A stretch of 27,651 bases of DNA from an uncultured Christensenella sp. (GTDB lineage: Bacteria; Bacillota; Clostridia; Christensenellales; UBA3700): NCBI GenBank assembly GCA_910584035.1, contig CAJTZR010000010.1, positions 1 through 27,651 of the forward strand, given 5' to 3'. Below the pieces are notes generated by a model, which was not told the DNA's origin, did not search any database, and saw only the letters and a program-made list of their open reading frames with translations. Shown in pieces: positions 24,067-27,651 of the stretch (positions are counted from its first letter, which is position 1; each line of letters opens with the position of its first letter). The translations under genes and the position numbers were made by a program.

Positions 24067-24095
24067 ATTATATTCCCAAAATAGTGGGAAGTCAA
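24067..24095 (-). promoter_or_regulatory. Sigma-A-type promoter of the zinc-ribbon gene
   Basis: Read on the minus strand: -35 TTGACT (24095-24090), 17-base spacer, perfect -10 TATAAT (24072-24067). The whole spacer is occupied by operator 1. Confidence 0.88.
24073..24090. promoter_or_regulatory. Operator 1: TTCCCA-N6-TGGGAA
   Basis: A perfect inverted repeat, TTCCCAAAATAGTGGGAA, lying exactly between the -35 and -10 of the zinc-ribbon promoter. A bound repressor would block that promoter. Confidence 0.85.
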
Positions 24096-24100
24096 GCGTT

Positions 24101-24118
24101 TTTCCAAAATATTGGGAA
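24101..24118. promoter_or_regulatory. Operator 2: TTTCCA-N6-TGGGAA
   Basis: Same 18-bp layout with one changed base in the left half. It lies between the two divergent promoters, 28 bp from operator 1. Confidence 0.75.
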
Positions 24119-24129
24119 ATTAATTATTT

Positions 24130-24147
24130 TTCCCACTTTTATGGTAA
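24130..24147. promoter_or_regulatory. Operator 3: TTCCCA-N6-TGGTAA
   Basis: Same layout with one changed base in the right half, 29 bp from operator 2. The changed base allows the right half to overlap the extended -10 (TGG TAATAT) of the XRE gene, so this site would give autoregulation. Confidence 0.75.
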
Positions 24148-24150
24148 TAT
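24142..24150 (+). promoter_or_regulatory. Extended -10 promoter of the XRE repressor gene
   Basis: TGG followed by TAATAT at 24145-24150, with no clear -35. The predicted transcript start is 7-8 bases later, at or next to the A of the ATG (24158), implying a leaderless mRNA. No ribosome binding site precedes the ATG. Confidence 0.6.
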
Positions 24151-24157
24151 TTAAAGT

Positions 24158-24364
24158 ATGAAAAGTATTTTTGCAGAACGTTTATTGGCGTTGCGATTAG
24201 AAAAGGGAATAGGTCAAATTCAGTTGGCGAAAGAATTAGATGTTGGCAAATCAATAATAAGTTGCTGGGAACTTGGCAAAAGTGAACCGACTTTGTCAAA
24301 GTTAGTAGTTATAGCAAAATATTTTGGTGTGTCAATAGATTATCTTGCGGGTTTGGAAGATTAA
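24158..24364 (+). CDS. Small XRE/Cro-type repressor
   Basis: A 68-residue protein consisting of a single helix-turn-helix of the XRE/Cro/CI family with the usual pattern: LRLEKGIGQIQLAKELDVGKSIISCWELGKSEPTLSKL (quoted in parts: IGQIQLAKELDVGKSIIS and WELGKSEPTLS), then VIAKYFGVSIDYLAG. It has no sensing domain. It very probably binds the three TTCCCA-N6-TGGGAA operators just upstream and represses both itself and the divergent zinc-ribbon gene. The ATG lacks a ribosome binding site and sits where transcription should start. No phage or mobile-element genes are near, so this is not an obvious prophage remnant, although Cro-like repressors of this size are common in such elements. Confidence 0.9.
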   Translation: MKSIFAERLLALRLEKGIGQIQLAKELDVGKSIISCWELGKSEPTLSKLVVIAKYFGVSIDYLAGLED

Positions 24365-24587
24365 AACCAACTACAATAGCAGTGAATTGATATTTTAATT
24401 TTTAATTATTGCATTTTTCAAGAACAGCAGGTCAACAGCGTTTTGGAACAGAAGAAGTAAAAAAGACTTTTTCTTTTTTAAAAAATTTATAGATTATGTA
24501 ACCTACTAAAATATATTTACCTTATCTATATAATTGTAATTATTTTTTTAAATTATATTATTTATATACCTTGTTTAAATTGTTTTT

Positions 24588-24613
24588 AAAGCCAGTCTTA
24601 ATTGACTGGTTTT
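24588..24613 (+). terminator. Rho-independent terminator
   Basis: AAAGCCAGTC pairs with GACTGGTTTT (one G-T pair) around TTAATT, followed by more T residues. It lies about 220 bases after the XRE stop codon and is the first strong terminator downstream of it. Confidence 0.8.
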
Positions 24614-25000
24614 TTATTTGCTAAAAATTTATTAAATAAAAAGTAAAACAATAAAAAATTATTTGTATAATGATATATAAAAAATACATATTATTGTTTA
24701 ATTTATTCAATGCGGTTTTATTGTTGTCAATATTCTTAGATAATTCATAAAAGGATGTGGATGAAAGACTATTGAAAAAGAATTAAATAATAGAATAATA
24801 TATTAAAGCATAATATAAAGAATATATTAAAGGATAATGTAATAATATGCTAAAGCTACATAATAAAACACACTTGCAAAATATGATTACTTTCATTACA
24901 CAAGTAGTTATCTCAAAAAAAATATATATAGAAATGTTTAAATAATAAAAATCAATAATAATATTGTTTATTAACCTAATTTAATAGAATTTGACTATGG
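24614..25000. other. Gene-free AT-rich stretch between two terminators
   Basis: No gene is supported on either strand. It contains a cluster of imperfect direct repeats at 24797-24866 and ends at a second plus-strand terminator, so a short untranslated RNA may be made here. Confidence 0.45.
24797..24866 (+). repeat. Three imperfect direct repeats of 23-24 bp
   Basis: Units start at 24797 and 24821 (both AATATATTAAAG, then SATAAT) and 24844 (AATATGCTAAAG). They resemble an iteron-like run but are simple AT-rich sequence, so significance is uncertain. Confidence 0.55.
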
Positions 25001-25030
25001 AATCTTGTTTGAAAAGGCAAGGTTTTTTAT
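25001..25030 (+). terminator. Rho-independent terminator with no obvious gene upstream
   Basis: AATCTTGTTT pairs with AGGCAAGGTT (including three G-T pairs) around a GAAA loop, followed by TTTTATTTTTT. The nearest plus-strand gene upstream already has its own terminator at 24588. Confidence 0.75.
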
Positions 25031-25121
25031 TTTTTAATGTTTAAATAGGTGGACAAACTCTTAATTTAGAGAAAAATTGGCTGATAATATGTAACAATTT
25101 TTGGCAGTTATGTGTAAAATC

Positions 25122-25139
25122 ACTTTAGTTGAGTAAAGT
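25122..25139. promoter_or_regulatory. Upstream copy of the importer operator (imperfect)
   Basis: ACTTTAGTTGAGTAAAGT shares its first 7 and last 6 bases with the perfect palindrome at 25180-25197 and lies 58 bp before it. Confidence 0.6.
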
Positions 25140-25173
25140 TTTTGAAAAGTTCAAAGAAATTACTAAAAAACGC

Positions 25174-25202
25174 TTTACAACTTTAGCGTGCTAAAGTATA
25201 AT
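25174..25202 (+). promoter_or_regulatory. Sigma-A-type promoter of the amino-acid importer operon
   Basis: -35 TTTACA (25174-25179), 17-base spacer, perfect -10 TATAAT (25197-25202), followed by AAGGAG 7 bases before the ATG at 25256. The spacer is filled by an operator-like palindrome. Confidence 0.82.
25180..25197. promoter_or_regulatory. Operator-like palindrome between -35 and -10 of the importer promoter
   Basis: ACTTTAGCGTGCTAAAGT: 8-base arms with GT between them. The position implies repression when bound. The regulator is not in the window; an amino-acid-responsive repressor is a reasonable guess only. Confidence 0.75.
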
Positions 25203-25255
25203 ATATACATAAACTGAAAAACAAAATTGCGATAAGCAATATAAGGAGTAAAAAA

Positions 25256-26104
25256 ATGAAAAAGAAATTAGGAATTATACTAGCAGTAGTAGCAACAGCA
25301 GTAATATCAATCGTCAGTCTAGTTGGCTGTGGTCCAGTAAAAGGTTTACCAGCACAAATAGATGCATTACTAGCAGTAAAATCTGGTCAATCTGATATAG
25401 CAATAATAGATTCAACAATGGCAAATTATTTGATTAATGTTCAAAAGTCAGATAGTGTACAAGGTTTGTCAATTGCAACAATTGAGGGCTTTGATGACTT
25501 AACTGTAACAGAAGATTATGGTGTAGCAGCACAAAAAGACAAAACCAAGTTAAGAGATTTTGTAAGCTATGCATTATATCAATCAACTCAAAATGGTATT
25601 TACCAAAGTATTGTTGACAAGTATGAGCTAAACGCTGTTAAAATTGACATTGCAAAAGTTGAGAATTTCCCTGCTGATTGGCAAACTCAATTGATTAAGC
25701 AAGGTGAAATTACAATTGCTTACACTGATAACCCACCAATGGGAATTAAAAATAATGAAGTAATCACTGGTTTTGATATTGATTTGGCAAAAGCTATTTT
25801 TGAGCCATTAGGAATTGCTGTAAAAACTAAAGAGATAGTTTGGGGTTCTAAAGAAATGGAGCTTAACTCTAACAAAGTTGATTTAGTATGGAATGGTTTG
25901 ACAATTACTGATGAGAGAAAAGAAACTATGGCAATCTCTAATCCATATCTACAAAACAAACAAGCAGTAGTTGTAAAGACTGAAAATTTAAGTAAGTATA
26001 CTAAAATTGCTGATTTGAAGGGTGTAAAAATTGCTGTTGAGGAAGGTTCATCTGGTCAAACTACAGCAGACGCTTTAGTAAAAGCAATCAAAAAAGCAAA
26101 ATAA
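25256..26104 (+). CDS. Amino-acid ABC transporter substrate-binding lipoprotein with circularly permuted domain order
   Basis: Extracellular, lipid-anchored binding protein of a polar amino-acid importer (SBP_bac_3 family). Residues 1-25 are a lipoprotein signal with lipobox LVGC (C25). The rest has the two family halves in reversed order. Residues about 28-126 match the normal C-terminal half: GLPAQIDALLAVKSGQSDIAIIDSTMANYL, then YGVAAQKDKTKLRDFVSYAL and IYQSIVDKYEL (quoted in parts). A linker of about 20 residues follows. Residues 150-282 match the normal N-terminal half: EITIAYTDNPPMG, GFDIDLAKAI, WNGLTITDERKETMAISNPY, DLKGVKIAVEEGSSGQ. Both usual ligand contacts are present, the Arg (R221) and the Asp (D52). 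At 282 residues the protein is nearly full length, so it may fold. Permease and ATPase genes follow directly. Confidence 0.88.
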   Translation: MKKKLGIILAVVATAVISIVSLVGCGPVKGLPAQIDALLAVKSGQSDIAIIDSTMANYLINVQKSDSVQGLSIATIEGFDDLTVTEDYGVAAQKDKTKLRDFVSYALYQSTQNGIYQSIVDKYELNAVKIDIAKVENFPADWQTQLIKQGEITIAYTDNPPMGIKNNEVITGFDIDLAKAIFEPLGIAVKTKEIVWGSKEMELNSNKVDLVWNGLTITDERKETMAISNPYLQNKQAVVVKTENLSKYTKIADLKGVKIAVEEGSSGQTTADALVKAIKKAK

Positions 26105-26144
26105 TTTAGTTGTATGATATACATACACAAGTTAAAGGTTTAAA

Positions 26145-26789
26145 ATGAATGTAGAGAAAGTAATAATAGATTTATTTAAAGGCTTTGGCATGACGGTAGC
26201 AATATTCTTTGCTACCCTTGCTGTTGCTTTGCCGTTAGGCTTAATTTTTGCATTTTTGCAAAAAAGCAAGATAAAACCAATAAGTTACTTAATGAACGCT
26301 ATAATTTGGATAGTTAGAGGAACTCCGTTAATGTTGCAAGTTATAGTAGTATACTATGTACCGGGGTTATTAAAACTGGGCTTTAGTGTGCGTAGCGAAT
26401 TTTTAGCCGTTTTGATAGCTTTTTCATTAAACTATGCTTGCTACTTTGCCGTAATTTACAAGGGTGGTATCAATGCTGTGCCAAAAGGGCAATATGAGGC
26501 GTGTCAAGTTTTGGGAATGACGAAAAAGCAAACATTCTTTAAAGTTGTTTTGCCACAAGTTTACAAAAACATTTTGCCAGCAATGAGTAATGAGATTATA
26601 ACGTTGGTAAAAGATACATCTATTGCAAGAATTATTGGTTTGTCAGAATTGATATTTGTAGGACAAAGTTTGTTGAATTATGGATATTTAGCACCATTCT
26701 TCTCAACAGCATTATTCTATTTGGCATTTATTGGTATTTTATCAATTTTGTTTGCAAAGCTTGAAAAGCGAACTAATAGGTATAGGTAA
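26145..26789 (+). CDS. Amino-acid ABC transporter permease (HisM/GlnP type)
   Basis: Membrane subunit of the polar amino-acid importer. The 214-residue protein is of normal length with about five membrane segments. It carries the family blocks IVRGTPLMLQVIVVYY (the RGTPLLVQ motif) near residues 58-73 and the EAA loop EACQVLGMTKKQTFFKVVLPQ near 118-138, which docks on the ATPase, followed by NEIITLVKDTSIARIIGL. AAAGG lies 6 bases before the ATG. It begins 40 bases after the binding-protein gene, and the ATPase gene starts 11 bases after its stop, so the three form one operon. Confidence 0.95.
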   Translation: MNVEKVIIDLFKGFGMTVAIFFATLAVALPLGLIFAFLQKSKIKPISYLMNAIIWIVRGTPLMLQVIVVYYVPGLLKLGFSVRSEFLAVLIAFSLNYACYFAVIYKGGINAVPKGQYEACQVLGMTKKQTFFKVVLPQVYKNILPAMSNEIITLVKDTSIARIIGLSELIFVGQSLLNYGYLAPFFSTALFYLAFIGILSILFAKLEKRTNRYR

Positions 26790-26800
26790 GAGGTGATAAT

Positions 26801-27651
26801 ATGGAAAAGTATAATAAGAACAATGCGGAAATATTATCCGACCTAACAAATAATGAGATTACTTGCCAAGTTGTAGATAAAGCGGATATGGAGAAAACTC
26901 TTGATAAAAAATTGGAAAGTGAACAAAACCTTGATAAAAAAACTAAAAAATCTTTTGTAGAGGACGAAATCTCTAACAAAATTTTGGAAATCAAAAATTT
27001 GAATAAATCTTTTGGTTTAAACCACGTGCTTAAAGATATTAGCTTTAGTATGAAAAAAGGTGAGGTTATCGCTATAATTGGCTCAAGCGGTGGTGGTAAA
27101 TCTACACTTTTAAGGTGCTTAACCTTTTTGGAAAAGGCACAAAGCGGTAGTATTTGGATAGGCGGTGAGGAAATTGTTGCCTCTGAAATGCAACCAGTAA
27201 AGCCAAAGTTTATGTTAGTGCAAAAAGTACCAGTAGATACTAAACTTAAATTTATGCAAAAAACTGAGGAATATGGCAGAAAAAAGACTAAGTTTTTTGT
27301 TAGAGTGCCAGCCGAAAATGCTTACAAACGCAAGTTTTTTAAACGCTATGTACCAACCGACAGCAATGGTATACCTCTTAGTGAGGCAGAGGTAAGTATC
27401 TATCCTAATGACAAGATTTTAAGAGAAAAGGCTTTGAAAATGGGACTTGTTTTCCAAGATTTTAATCTTTTCCCTCATAAAACTGTTATTGAGAACTTGA
27501 TTTTAGCACCAATGTTGGTAAAGGGTATGGATAGGCAAGTTGCAATCGCTGTTGCAGAGGAACAACTTGCAAAAGTTGGTCTTTCTGACAAGGCAAATTC
27601 TTATCCGTTTGAGATAAGTGGCGGACAAAAACAAAGGGTTGCTATAGCAAG
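26801..27651 (+). CDS. Amino-acid ABC transporter ATP-binding subunit with N-terminal extension and internal insertion (3' end outside window)
   Basis: ATPase subunit of the importer; 283 codons are visible and the frame is open to the window end. It starts with ATG after GAGGTGA (4-base spacing). Residues 1-60 are a charged, low-complexity extension absent from GlnQ/HisP-type proteins. The ATPase begins with ILEIKNLNKSFG at 61, with Walker A GSSGGGKST at 94-102. Between GGEE (121-124) and the Q-loop block MGLVFQDFNLFPHKT (Q219) lie 89 residues instead of about 15. This inserted part is basic, with RKKTKFFVRVPAENAYKRKFFKRYVP. The signature ISGGQKQR is at 272-279. Walker B and the switch histidine lie beyond the window. 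The reading frame is intact, so the insertion is not a frameshift artefact. Confidence 0.93.
   Translation, partial: MEKYNKNNAEILSDLTNNEITCQVVDKADMEKTLDKKLESEQNLDKKTKKSFVEDEISNKILEIKNLNKSFGLNHVLKDISFSMKKGEVIAIIGSSGGGKSTLLRCLTFLEKAQSGSIWIGGEEIVASEMQPVKPKFMLVQKVPVDTKLKFMQKTEEYGRKKTKFFVRVPAENAYKRKFFKRYVPTDSNGIPLSEAEVSIYPNDKILREKALKMGLVFQDFNLFPHKTVIENLILAPMLVKGMDRQVAIAVAEEQLAKVGLSDKANSYPFEISGGQKQRVAIA

Noticed and set aside
24418..24510. Stop-free stretch after the XRE gene (reads KNSRSTAFWNRRSKKDFFFF)
   Set aside because: No start codon or ribosome binding site; it ends in homopolymer-like codons from T runs. Treated as spacer.

Overview
The window is AT-rich DNA from a low-GC Gram-positive bacterium (Bacillota, probably a gut Clostridia-like lineage). 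The grounds are: a spoVT-yabM-yabN gene order like that of Bacillus subtilis, strong AAGGAGG-type ribosome binding sites, sigma-A-type promoters with extended -10 boxes, a BspA-type surface protein, and lactose-utilisation and amino-acid-uptake genes. This placement is inferred from gene content; there is no rRNA or tRNA gene in the window.

Layout. 1-5 kb: the 3' end of a leucine-rich-repeat (BspA-like) surface protein, a hairpin-rich gene-free stretch, a YugP-type zinc membrane protease (minus strand) and an unrecognised 301-residue protein (minus strand). 4.6-9.8 kb: a tightly packed plus-strand run of spoVT, a YabM-type flippase, a YabN/MazG pyrophosphohydrolase and a tRNA-dihydrouridine synthase, followed by trmL. 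10-14 kb: glycolytic genes pgk, tpiA and gpmI, then an XRE-cupin regulator. 15-23 kb: a small unknown gene (minus), a GPH-family sugar symporter with a long acidic tail, an unusual ABC-F ATPase and a GH2 beta-galactosidase. The symporter and beta-galactosidase plausibly work together on a galactoside, but they are separate transcription units. 23.6-24.4 kb: a divergent pair made of a zinc-ribbon membrane protein and a small XRE repressor, separated by three matching operators. 25-27.65 kb: a polar amino-acid ABC importer (binding lipoprotein, permease, and ATPase cut by the window end) under a promoter with two related palindromes.

Most worth attention: (1) the importer's binding lipoprotein has its two halves in the reverse of the normal order, an apparent natural circular permutation that keeps both expected ligand-contact residues; (2) its ATPase has about 60 extra N-terminal residues and an insertion of about 70-75 residues between Walker A and the Q-loop; (3) the 24.0-24.16 kb region looks like a miniature lambda-type switch, with three 18-bp operators 28-29 bp apart, one filling the -35/-10 spacer of the leftward promoter and one overlapping the -10 of a probably leaderless repressor gene; (4) the ABC-F protein appears to have one degenerate ATP site in a coherent way (NBD1 signature and NBD2 Walker A both lost). 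A 19-bp tandem repeat, a 32-bp perfect palindrome, a dispersed repeat of about 36 bp, and a four-codon leader overlapping the lacZ start are further unexplained structures. All calls rest on reading the sequence and on knowledge of families; no database search was run.
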